NCBI RefSeq assembly: GCF_000295935.2
Contig: NZ_ALWO02000032.1
Span: forward strand, 124,001 to 188,000
Source: Indibacter alkaliphilus LW1
GTDB lineage: Bacteria > Bacteroidota > Bacteroidia > Cytophagales > Cyclobacteriaceae
Length of the DNA stretch: 64,000 nt
Direction: 5' to 3'
In this document: positions 1 through 7,169 of the stretch, in pieces
Layout of the letters: every line of letters begins with the position of its first letter
Numbering within the stretch: the first letter of the stretch is position 1
Program-made: the position numbers and the translations under genes
The notes under the pieces: model-generated
Database searches by the model: none
The model's input: only the letters and a program-made list of their open reading frames with translations
Told to the model about the DNA's origin: nothing

Positions 1-225
1 ATACCCACTGACCAATAAAATTAAGGTATTCAAGGTTCCGATAGAAGTATTTAATTGAATCCTGGATTGATGGAATAGTTCGGGCTCTAATTTGCCATAA
101 TAAACCAAGCCTCCGATCCCCAATCCGAAGGTGATCAGCTCCAATATGATGATTATCCATAACAGGATGCCACCCGGAGGGTAAAAGATATCCTTATGAT
201 CTATATTCTGGGCTTTTATTTCCAT
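1..225 (-). CDS. Cytochrome c oxidase subunit III-like protein (NorE-like), N-terminal part
   Basis: Only the first 75 codons are in the window; the gene runs off the left edge. The start codon lies 10 bases inside the end of the upstream hemerythrin/PAS gene, so the two are probably translated together. The visible protein has a short polar N-terminus with a PPGG motif, a first membrane helix at about residues 20-42, then a PELFHQSR-like loop and the beginning of a second helix. This matches the N-terminus of the subunit III-like proteins (NorE type) found in nor clusters of Bacteroidota. Such proteins are integral membrane proteins thought to help assembly or activity of NO reductase. The family call rests on the N-terminus and on the context with norD, norQ, norB and norC; a terminal oxidase subunit III is the alternative. 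Confidence 0.6.
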   Translation of the reverse strand, partial: MEIKAQNIDHKDIFYPPGGILLWIIIILELITFGLGIGGLVYYGKLEPELFHQSRIQLNTSIGTLNTLILLVSGY

Positions 226-1181
226 TCCAACAGTCTTTTTTCTCCATCTATATGCTTGATATCTGTGATATCCTGTGACATTTCTATGACCCCACGGTAA
301 TTTTTATCCGCATCCCGTACAGCGAAATACCGGATATAGATCAACCTGCCTTTAAAATTGATCCAAAAAGAAGCTTCATTTTGCGTGCCCTTTCTGAATT
401 CCTCCAGTATTCTCAGGACAGTATCCACACTTTTGGGCGGGTGACAGAACCTGACTTCCCTACCAATAATTCCTGCACTTCTTGGAAAGGTCCGTTCCTC
501 TCCTCTATTGTAAAAAATCACTTTGTCATTTTCATCCACATATGTAATATCCAAAGGCATCGTACGAAGTAATAGGTTGACCTGTTCTACCGTCATATAG
601 CCTTCATCATAATGCTGACTTTCAGCCTTAGCAAAACTTAAATCTCTTTGTGTAAAATCTTCTGATGGGTGCACATAGGCCTGTTCAGGATAAGCAGCAG
701 GCTTTTCTGATAGCATCCACCCTATCTCCTCCTCTCCTTTCCGCATTTGATGCCAGTCTTCTTCTTTAAGTATTTTCAGGGAATTGGGGAATAGAACTGT
801 CTCCTCCACCAGCATGAGCCTTCGGATATTATTGCTTAAATGATGGAAATTCTCATAGACTCCACGGATATCCCTGGCTTCCACTTTTTCCCTGACAAAC
901 TTGAAAATACTGCGAATGGTGTCATGAAAAGACCACATATTTTGGGAAGGTCCGTTCCAACCACTTTTTTCAAGAAAGGAGAAAAGTTGGTTTTCTTTGC
1001 GTTCAAAACGCCTTTCAATTGTTTGAAGTTTATTAAAGAGGTTGTAGAATACCTGATAATCATTTTCAATATCGCACTGTTCCAATTCATCAATCAGCTG
1101 ATGAATCATGGCAGTTTCCTGCAAATAAGTATGGATGGGGTGACCCTTAGGAAGGTCTATTTCTTGTTCGTAAGTGTTCAT
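216..1181 (-). CDS. Hemerythrin-like HHE / PAS domain protein (DUF438-type)
   Basis: A 321-residue soluble protein without signal peptide. Residues about 10-150 are helical and rich in His and Glu (HxxxH spacing near the N-terminus, then EETVLF and a late WHQM), as in hemerythrin-like HHE domains that bind a di-iron centre. Residues about 195-315 form a PAS domain (LLLRTMPLDITYVDEND, then FWINFKGR and the ending VIEMSQDITDIK). Proteins with this layout are often annotated DUF438 and lie beside NO reductase genes, so an NO- or O2-sensing role is plausible. No output domain such as a kinase or DNA-binding region is visible, so any signal must pass by protein contact. It starts one base after the norD stop codon and overlaps the NorE-like gene, which points to a nor operon. 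Confidence 0.75.
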   Translation of the reverse strand: MNTYEQEIDLPKGHPIHTYLQETAMIHQLIDELEQCDIENDYQVFYNLFNKLQTIERRFERKENQLFSFLEKSGWNGPSQNMWSFHDTIRSIFKFVREKVEARDIRGVYENFHHLSNNIRRLMLVEETVLFPNSLKILKEEDWHQMRKGEEEIGWMLSEKPAAYPEQAYVHPSEDFTQRDLSFAKAESQHYDEGYMTVEQVNLLLRTMPLDITYVDENDKVIFYNRGEERTFPRSAGIIGREVRFCHPPKSVDTVLRILEEFRKGTQNEASFWINFKGRLIYIRYFAVRDADKNYRGVIEMSQDITDIKHIDGEKRLLEWK

Positions 1182-1182
1182 T

Positions 1183-2949
1183 TTACTGGTGTTTTATTCT
1201 TTCATATAGTTTCACCAAAGAACTGAGCAGTTCTACAGGTGTCGTCAGAATCTGGTAATGGTTTTGTCCAAACATCTGGGGCAGGTAATATTTGGCCTGA
1301 GCTTCTATCGCAAGAGCGTAGGAGTTTATCTGGTGTTCGTTAAGTTCCCGTAGCGCCTGCTTGATGTCCTGAATGCCGTATTTCCCTTCATATCGGTCAT
1401 AATCGTTGGGCTTGCCATCTGATATCAGGATTACCCATTTGTTTTTGGTCTTCCGTTGATCTAGCCTGGCACCGGCATGACGCAGTGCAGCCCCAATTCT
1501 GGTATAGCCTTGAGGTTCGACCGCCCCAATTCTTTGTTTGCCTAAATTCCAGCTTTCGTCAAATTCCTTAAGGGTAAGGTACGTGGAGTAATTTCTGGTT
1601 TTGGAATAAAAACTATCAATGGAAAAATCGATATTAAATTCATTCAAAATCTCTCCGAAAAGAATGGAGACTTCTTTTTCCACGTCAATCACCCGATTAT
1701 TGGCAGCATAACCATCGCTGGATAAACTCACGTCCAAAAGAAGTAATATGGAAAGGTCCTTCTCTTTTTTCCTTTTGGAGAGATAAATATTTTCAGCAGG
1801 AGTTTTCCGGGCATGTACATCTGTAAATAAATCCGTCAAAGCATCTATATCAAACTCATCCCCTTGATTCTGCCTGCGCTGCTGCTGCATTTTGTTGTTG
1901 ACGGAAGTAAGTATTTTACGTAAACCCAACAAGGTATTTGCATGCTTGGAAATGGTATTTCGGTAATAGTCCAAATCAGTTTTCACCAAAGTTTGGGGAT
2001 ACACTTTACAAAAATCAGGTTTATAAATCCGCTTTTTAAAATCCCATTCATCATAAAGCAAATGGAAGCCTTTTTCATCCCGCTCAGCACTTTCAGAGAC
2101 GGTAGTATTTTCTACAAATTCTGCCTGATAAACCGAATGCGCAGGGTCATCCACCCTGACAGTAAATTTCATGCTCAACTCTTCCAATGCATCCTGATGG
2201 TCTTCCAAATCGTCTTTGCCATCAAAATCCCGCCAAACCCCATTGGATTCTTCAGCCGTTTCCACCTTTTCAAAGTTGTGCAGTAAAACATAGTCTTCCT
2301 GCTGTTTTTTATCGATGGTGAGGTTTTTGACTTCCTCCACCGCTTTTGCCATTAATGTGGTTGTTGGGTTTTCTTCTTTGCCCTTTTTGGTTCGATCGTC
2401 AAAATTCTGAAGGGGATCATCTTCCTCAGCCAAAGGGTCAACATACATCCATTTTCCATAAAGTAAACTCAAATCCGCTTGCTCTCCGGACTTGGCCTTG
2501 GACTCAAAATGGTTTTTTAATTTATCATGCAGTTGCACAGCAATCCTAAACTCTTCAGCTAACTTTTCCATGACGGCAGGAGCCGTCTGTTCGGCCATCT
2601 GACGGGAAAGGATCAGATCGTCCGTTTCCTTAGTCCAATTATAGCCTAAGTCTTGTTGTGCACTCAGGTAAAGTGTTCTAAAAAAATAGAAATAGAGGTT
2701 TTCTTCCCAAGTGGGAAACTCGGCAAAAGAAATTGGAAGGAAGAAATTATTATTTTTAAAACCTCCCTCTGCTTCAGCAGGATAAATGTCAATTGCTTTC
2801 CCGGTAATGGCCCTGGCCAAAAAAGTCAATCTTGGCCGGATTACTTCCAAATCCACCTTCTGGTGCATTTCCAATTCGGCTTTCAGTCGACTTTTTTTAA
2901 AATACCGAACCAACCTGCCATATACCCATTCATCTATATCCAGTCCCAT
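1183..2949 (-). CDS. norD: NorD-like nitric oxide reductase activation protein (VWA domain)
   Basis: A 588-residue protein whose C-terminal third is a von Willebrand factor A domain with the metal-ion-dependent adhesion motif DVSLS at residues 406-410, followed by the second MIDAS threonine region (GYTRIGAALRHAG) and the ILISDGKPND strand. The N-terminal 400 residues are the charged, helical region usual in NorD. NorD works with the AAA+ protein NorQ, which is encoded just upstream, to insert the non-heme iron into the NorBC catalytic centre; the pair resembles CbbO/CbbQ. No signal peptide is present, in line with a cytoplasmic chaperone. A 328-base repeat-rich gap separates it from norQ, which is unusual because this pair is normally tightly coupled. 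Confidence 0.85.
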   Translation of the reverse strand: MGLDIDEWVYGRLVRYFKKSRLKAELEMHQKVDLEVIRPRLTFLARAITGKAIDIYPAEAEGGFKNNNFFLPISFAEFPTWEENLYFYFFRTLYLSAQQDLGYNWTKETDDLILSRQMAEQTAPAVMEKLAEEFRIAVQLHDKLKNHFESKAKSGEQADLSLLYGKWMYVDPLAEEDDPLQNFDDRTKKGKEENPTTTLMAKAVEEVKNLTIDKKQQEDYVLLHNFEKVETAEESNGVWRDFDGKDDLEDHQDALEELSMKFTVRVDDPAHSVYQAEFVENTTVSESAERDEKGFHLLYDEWDFKKRIYKPDFCKVYPQTLVKTDLDYYRNTISKHANTLLGLRKILTSVNNKMQQQRRQNQGDEFDIDALTDLFTDVHARKTPAENIYLSKRKKEKDLSILLLLDVSLSSDGYAANNRVIDVEKEVSILFGEILNEFNIDFSIDSFYSKTRNYSTYLTLKEFDESWNLGKQRIGAVEPQGYTRIGAALRHAGARLDQRKTKNKWVILISDGKPNDYDRYEGKYGIQDIKQALRELNEHQINSYALAIEAQAKYYLPQMFGQNHYQILTTPVELLSSLVKLYERIKHQ

Positions 2950-2959
2950 TTTCTGATTT

Positions 2960-3275
2960 ATTTCTATTTAGTTCAATTTTATCCCGAATCACTTCTCTCT
3001 TATGGTTTGCGCTAAAGCTCTGGTTTGAAAATATTTCGCTGAAGGCATATTTCAACTTTATTTCACGAAGTGTATTTCAATAATCAATACCCAAGATCAC
3101 TTTCAGCCAGTATCCATAAATATCAATCAGTATCCACCAATATCTATTTCCATATATTTCGCGAAGCATATTTCCATTATATTTCTACAATATCCCGAAT
3201 CGCTTCGCTCTCGGGATCTCCGTTTCACTCCGATTTCGCACAGCATATTTCTATTATATATCAACCCTATTCCAA
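2960..3275. repeat. Intergenic repeat family A, cluster 1
   Basis: The gap between norQ and norD carries several related units. Around 3190-3236 lies a unit with arms TCCCGA and TCGGGA around a GCGAAGCG-type centre, followed by a CTCCGTTTCACTCCGATT run. Around 2981-3050 there is a diverged copy that continues into GCGCTAAAGCTCTGG and a TTTCGCTGAAGGCATATTTC end. Between them are short runs of the type TATCCANNAATATC. The same text in reverse complement is present at 22.8, 28.6 and 30.2 kb. I see no open frame here. No coding or structural-RNA role is known to me. Confidence 0.8.
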
Positions 3276-3277
3276 TA

Positions 3278-4057
3278 TCATATCATTAAATCCACCAAAT
3301 CCTTCATAGACTCAATGGTCTGTGTATCATCGCTCAGGGGTTCCACAATAGCTACATGACAGGCCAACCTTTTTGGAAGTCCGGATTGAATCAATTTAGC
3401 CGCATCCACCAACAAGCGGGTAGAAACCGTTTCTGTCAAACCCAATTCGGTAAGATTCCGGATTTTACCACCTATAGCCACCAGCTTTTTGGCAATATCC
3501 TGCTCCACTCCAGTTTCGTTGACAAGGATTTCTGTCTCAATTTTTGCTGTTGGATAACCAAAGCTCAGAGCCACAAATCGTTGCCGTGTGGAAGGTTTCA
3601 GCTCTTTGAAACCTCTTTGGTAACCTGGATTGAAGGAAGCAATCAACATGAAGTTTTTATGGGCTTTGACCGTCTCTCCGAGTTTATCAATGAACAATTC
3701 CCTTCTGTGATCTGTCAGCGAGTGGATAGCCACTATCACATCGGGCCGAGCCTCCGCCACCTCATCCAGGTAAAGGATTGCCCCTTCCCTGACTGCTGTG
3801 GTCAATGGGCCATCAATCCATATCGTTTCAGCTCCTTTGATGATAAACCTACCTATCAAATCCGTAGAGGATGTTTCTTCATGGCAGGAAATAGTGATCA
3901 GTTTTTGACCGGTGGTGTGTGCCATATATTCCACAAATCGGGATTTTCCACTTCCTGTTGGCCCTTTTAGCAGCAAAGGCATGCGGTTTTGGAAGGTTTG
4001 TAAAAAAACCTCAGACTCCTGATGTGTCTGATGATAATAAGGTGCTTCGATGACCAT
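3278..4057 (-). CDS. norQ: NorQ/CbbQ-family AAA+ ATPase
   Basis: A 259-residue MoxR-type AAA+ ATPase. The Walker A motif GPTGSGKS is at residues 32-39 and Walker B LYLDEV at 95-100; a sensor-like SFNPGYQ segment follows at about 148, and the C-terminal helical lid covers the last 80 residues. NorQ hexamers with NorD remodel apo-NorB so that the FeB iron can be inserted. It lies downstream of norB and norC on the same strand. The 130-base gap to norB contains an imperfect hairpin at 4085-4106, but the genes probably share a transcript. Length and motifs are typical of the family. Confidence 0.88.
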   Translation of the reverse strand: MVIEAPYYHQTHQESEVFLQTFQNRMPLLLKGPTGSGKSRFVEYMAHTTGQKLITISCHEETSSTDLIGRFIIKGAETIWIDGPLTTAVREGAILYLDEVAEARPDVIVAIHSLTDHRRELFIDKLGETVKAHKNFMLIASFNPGYQRGFKELKPSTRQRFVALSFGYPTAKIETEILVNETGVEQDIAKKLVAIGGKIRNLTELGLTETVSTRLLVDAAKLIQSGLPKRLACHVAIVEPLSDDTQTIESMKDLVDLMI

Positions 4058-4084
4058 AATGTTGAGTTTTGAGTTTTGAAAGCC

Positions 4085-4106
4085 GGGCTGCCAGAAGAGG
4101 CAACCC
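4085..4106 (-). other. Imperfect hairpin between norB and norQ
   Basis: Arms GGGCTGCC and GGCAACCC pair with one mismatch around a six-base loop. In the direction of nor transcription there is only a weak T-rich tail (CTTTCAAAAC), so this is more likely an RNA-processing or partial attenuation element than a full terminator. Confidence 0.35.
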
Positions 4107-4187
4107 AGCTAAATCCAGGAATCGGCAAATCTGATAAAGAAACAAACCGATGGCCTATTTTCCTGTTTGAGAATTCAAATGAAGGCT

Positions 4188-5543
4188 TTAACTAACCAAA
4201 ACAGCTTCTTCATTTTTGGTTAGTGCTTCATCAGTAGGCCTACCATATTTGATAAATTCATAAATATAGATTCCGATTCCGGTTGCAAACATGGTAGCAC
4301 AAAGCAGCATCACCACAAAGTGGATTTTGACTTCTTCCTGAGCCACCATAAAATCCATGCTGAGTCTTCTTTCCAGATAGACTTGTACTACACCTGCAAC
4401 TCCAAGTGCTACCACCATCCCGAGCATACCGATATTTGACAGCCAGAAAGCAAGATGTCCGTTGGTTTTGTCATGTCGTTTTCTGCCGGTGATATTAGGC
4501 ATGGCATAACTGATGATGGCCAATACAATCATCACATAAGCACCCCAGAAAGCATAATGCCCATGCATAGCCGTTACCAAAGTACCGTGGGTGTAGAGAT
4601 TGGTCTGTGGAAGTGTATGGGCAAAGCCCAGCAACCCTGCACCGATAAAAGAAACAATAGCCGCTCCGATAGTCCAGAAAAGGGCTATTTTGTTGGGGTG
4701 GTTTTTCTCACCTTTGCGGTACATATAGACTGCAAACAATGCCATGGCCAAGAATGCAAGTGGCTCCAAGGCAGAGAATACTCCCCCTACGATTAACCAG
4801 ATTTTATTCACTCCTATATAGTAATAGTGGTGACCTGTACCTAGGATCCCTGATAGGAAGGTCAAACCAACGATCACATAAAGCCATTTTTCAATGACTT
4901 CTCTATCTACCCCTGTCAATTTGATCAGAAGGAAGGCTAATATTCCGCCCATGATCAATTCCCAAACTCCTTCTACCCAAAGATGAACTACCCACCATCT
5001 AAAAAAGGAGTCGGTCACCTGTGAATCAAACCAGATCATTCCAGGGAGATACAAAAGCGCAGCAAATACCAGCCCCATGGTCATGACTAAAGCTGTGGTG
5101 GTCTGTCTTTTCCCTTTAAACAAAGTAGCTAAGATTATTCCCAAAAACAGCAGTACATTGATGACCACCAGATAATCCAGTTCTCGGGGGATTTCCAAAA
5201 ACTTTCTTCCTTCCCAGATATTAAAGTGGTAGCCTGTGATGGCAGCCACCCCAACCACAGCCAGAGAAATCAACTGCACGTATGCTAGTTTTACACTGAC
5301 GAGTTCCCTTTGTGCTTCTTCCGGAATGATGTAATATGCTGCACCCATAAATCCGGTCAGCAACCAAACAACCAATAAATTGGTATGAACCGCCCTCGCG
5401 GTATTGAAGGGAATCCAGTCATGGAGTCCATCCATGCCGATTCTGGCAAATCCCATGATAAATCCATAGACGATCTGTAGAGCGAAGAGCAGCATACATA
5501 AGGCAAAAAACCAGTAGGCTACCTGTTGTGATTTATATTTCAT
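4188..5543 (-). CDS. norB: Cytochrome c-dependent nitric oxide reductase large subunit
   Basis: Catalytic subunit of NO reductase, reducing two NO to N2O in the cytoplasmic membrane with electrons from NorC. About 12 hydrophobic helices are visible. Conserved histidines appear in ARAVHTNLL (low-spin heme), HLWVEGVWE (heme/FeB site with its essential glutamates), GTGHHYYYIG (FeB ligands) and HGHYAFWG (heme ligands). At 451 residues it lacks the N-terminal cytochrome-like extension of quinol-dependent NOR, and norC is next door, so this is the cNOR type. A start 21 codons further upstream is open (to 5606), but those codons cross a strong hairpin at 5579-5593 and encode no family-like sequence, so the ATG at 5543 is preferred. 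Confidence 0.93.
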   Translation of the reverse strand: MKYKSQQVAYWFFALCMLLFALQIVYGFIMGFARIGMDGLHDWIPFNTARAVHTNLLVVWLLTGFMGAAYYIIPEEAQRELVSVKLAYVQLISLAVVGVAAITGYHFNIWEGRKFLEIPRELDYLVVINVLLFLGIILATLFKGKRQTTTALVMTMGLVFAALLYLPGMIWFDSQVTDSFFRWWVVHLWVEGVWELIMGGILAFLLIKLTGVDREVIEKWLYVIVGLTFLSGILGTGHHYYYIGVNKIWLIVGGVFSALEPLAFLAMALFAVYMYRKGEKNHPNKIALFWTIGAAIVSFIGAGLLGFAHTLPQTNLYTHGTLVTAMHGHYAFWGAYVMIVLAIISYAMPNITGRKRHDKTNGHLAFWLSNIGMLGMVVALGVAGVVQVYLERRLSMDFMVAQEEVKIHFVVMLLCATMFATGIGIYIYEFIKYGRPTDEALTKNEEAVLVS

Positions 5544-5578
5544 GTGTTTGTTTTTTTGTTTACAATGGTCATAACCTG

Positions 5579-5593
5579 CCCCGATAATCGGGG
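5579..5593. other. Perfect hairpin between norC and norB
   Basis: A 15-base palindrome, CCCCGAT-A-ATCGGGG, sits in the 114-base spacer between the norC stop and the norB start. There is no T-run behind it on the transcribed strand, so it is not a classical terminator. Its position suggests an RNA stability or differential-expression element between the two subunits. Confidence 0.5.
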
Positions 5594-5657
5594 TGGAATC
5601 TCGCATGACAGCATTTTGTCTCTAAAAGAGATTTTTGACATGCTCGATTTCATAGTT

Positions 5658-6098
5658 CTAGTCTTTTATTTTGTCTTTTGCCAATGGTGAAACAATCCTC
5701 TCAAAGCCATTGAGGTCGATCTCCCCAATCCACTTGAGGTATTCAACCATGGCTTCTGCATCTTCGTCGTTCATTTCGTAAGCAACCATTTTCCTTCCGT
5801 TGGGTGCCCAAGGTATCGGGGATTGAAGGATAGCCTTTACCATTGGGGCTCCTTTTCTATCGATGACTTTGGTAAGCTCAGGAGCATAGTAGCCCCCTTC
5901 TCCCAGAATAGCGTGGCAACCCATGCAATTATTGGTTTCCCAAATGTGCTTGCCTTTAATTACCTGTTCGGTAATGTTCTGATGATTGGACTGGTCATTG
6001 CTAGGAGCCATGGAATAAATGGTCAATCCGATAAATATCAGAAAGGTCACCACCGTACCACCCAGAAAGAATGTCCTTGCCTGTGATTTTGATAGCAT
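5658..6098 (-). CDS. norC: Nitric oxide reductase cytochrome c subunit
   Basis: A 146-residue membrane-anchored c-type cytochrome. One N-terminal helix (about residues 9-30) anchors it; the heme motif CMGCH is at residues 58-62 and methionines for the sixth ligand lie further on (GRKMVAYEM). It receives electrons from periplasmic or membrane carriers and passes them to NorB. It is the first gene of the nor operon, with norB, norQ, norD, the hemerythrin/PAS gene and the NorE-like gene downstream on the same strand. A Bacteroidota-type promoter and a Crp/Fnr-like palindrome lie in the divergent region just upstream. Confidence 0.93.
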   Translation of the reverse strand: MLSKSQARTFFLGGTVVTFLIFIGLTIYSMAPSNDQSNHQNITEQVIKGKHIWETNNCMGCHAILGEGGYYAPELTKVIDRKGAPMVKAILQSPIPWAPNGRKMVAYEMNDEDAEAMVEYLKWIGEIDLNGFERIVSPLAKDKIKD

Positions 6099-6154
6099 AT
6101 ATAACCGGGTTTAAATATTTTAGTATTAAAAGACCTTTTTATCTTTTATTGAAG

Positions 6155-6184
6155 CGAAGGTACAACCAGAATTGAAAAATCAAA
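6155..6184 (-). promoter_or_regulatory. Putative norC promoter
   Basis: On the minus strand a TTTG box (complement of 6181-6184) is followed after 18 bases by TACCTTCG (complement of 6155-6162). This differs by one base from the Bacteroidota -7 consensus TAnnTTTG and has the expected spacing. Transcription would begin about 50 bases before the norC start codon. Prediction from sequence only. Confidence 0.5.
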
Positions 6185-6217
6185 TAGGATTTTGAAAAAA
6201 AATTACCAAATTGAAAA

Positions 6218-6239
6218 AAACCTGATGTAGATCAGGTTT
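6218..6239. promoter_or_regulatory. Crp/Fnr-type palindrome between norC and the regulator gene
   Basis: Arms AAACCTGAT and ATCAGGTTT flank the four bases GTAG. The core TGAT-N4-ATCA is the half-site arrangement recognised by FNR, DNR and NnrR regulators. It lies in the divergent region between norC and the Crp/Fnr regulator gene, and its centre is 70 bases upstream of the centre of the putative norC -7 box. It could serve activation of norC, autoregulation, or both. Confidence 0.65.
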
Positions 6240-6298
6240 AGACTTGGCGCAGGTCAGAAAAAAAAGCTTCAACAAAAGTTTACTTGCATCTTCAAATT

Positions 6299-7003
6299 AT
6301 GGAAGTCAATTGTAAAGTATGTATAACTTCTTCTTGCCTTGTGAAAAATTGTAGCGATGCATGGCTGGAGAAATTATCCCTTGCCAAAAACTCCCCTATT
6401 TACCCCAAAGGGCAGTTTATTTTTATGGAAGGGAGTTTGGTGATGGGTGCTTATTTTATCTTGAAAGGAAAAGTCAAAGTCATCAGTTCCAGCTTGGACG
6501 GAAAAGAACATACAGTTCGATTGGCCCGTGAAGGCCATATGCTGGGGCATACCGCCATAGGTATGGAAAAATACAGTATTGGCGCTGTTACCCTGACAGA
6601 TTCTCAGGTTTGCTTTATTGATAATCAAACTTTGCAGGCTGCATTTATGGAGAATCCCAAATTCACTTTTGAGGTGATGCGCTTTTATTCAAGAGAGTTA
6701 AGAAAAAGTGAAATCAGAACTAAATGTCTTGCCTTGATGAACAATGAAGAGAAGGTAATTTTAGGTTTATTGTACATAGCTGACAATTACTTACCCGATC
6801 CAAATGATAATCAGGTAGAGATCAATCTCAGCAGACAGGAAATTGCCCAGATCATAGGTACCAATTCCGAACAGGTCAGCAGGGTTCTTTCTTCTCTCAA
6901 AAAAGATGGCCTGATAGAAACCCATGAAAGGGCAATTTTGCTCTGTGATATCCGAAAACTGAAAGAAGTTATCAGCCACTATGCTTTTGCAACACAATAT
7001 TAA
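6299..7003 (+). CDS. Crp/Fnr-family regulator with N-terminal cysteine cluster
   Basis: A 234-residue regulator: N-terminal extension, cyclic-nucleotide-type beta-roll (about 30-140), dimerisation helix, and a C-terminal winged helix-turn-helix with NLSRQEIAQIIGTNSEQVSRV as recognition region (about residues 175-195). Counting from the ATG at 6299, cysteines are at positions 5, 8, 13 and 18 (C-x2-C-x4-C-x4-C), reminiscent of the [4Fe-4S] ligands of FNR. The gene is divergent from norC and upstream of nirK, the usual place for a denitrification regulator. An upstream TTG at 6284 is also in frame, but the ATG is preferred. Whether it senses O2 or NO is not shown by the sequence. Confidence 0.85.
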   Translation: MEVNCKVCITSSCLVKNCSDAWLEKLSLAKNSPIYPKGQFIFMEGSLVMGAYFILKGKVKVISSSLDGKEHTVRLAREGHMLGHTAIGMEKYSIGAVTLTDSQVCFIDNQTLQAAFMENPKFTFEVMRFYSRELRKSEIRTKCLALMNNEEKVILGLLYIADNYLPDPNDNQVEINLSRQEIAQIIGTNSEQVSRVLSSLKKDGLIETHERAILLCDIRKLKEVISHYAFATQY

Positions 7004-7011
7004 ACCCAAAC

Positions 7012-7034
7012 CTGCGATTTCGCAGATATTTTTC
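7012..7034 (+). terminator. Short terminator after the Crp/Fnr gene
   Basis: Arms CTGCGA and TCGCAG around two bases, followed by ATATTTTT, directly after the regulator stop codon. Short stem, so termination strength is uncertain. Confidence 0.5.
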
Positions 7035-7055
7035 TGCCAAAATAGTTAAATCGGA

Positions 7056-7099
7056 TTGACTCCAATCATGAGCTTTCTATAGCTTATCTATTTTCTTTG
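7056..7099 (+). promoter_or_regulatory. Putative Fnr/DNR-activated nirK promoter
   Basis: TTGAC-TCCA-ATCAT (7056-7069) departs by one base per half-site from the DNR/NnrR consensus TTGAT-N4-ATCAA. TTTCTTTG (7092-7099) departs by one base from the Bacteroidota -7 box TAnnTTTG. The two centres are 33 bases apart, which places the activator site near -41.5 of the expected start, the classic class II position. The same distance recurs upstream of narK. Confidence 0.6.
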
Positions 7100-7169
7100 T
7101 AGTGACAAAAAGCCTAATCGCCTTTTGAAGTCAACGAAGTAAATCCATGAAATTAAAAAATACGAAACC

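Noticed and set aside
840-1226. 128-codon plus-strand frame opposite the hemerythrin/PAS gene
   Set aside because: It is the complement of a well-supported domain and has no features of its own.
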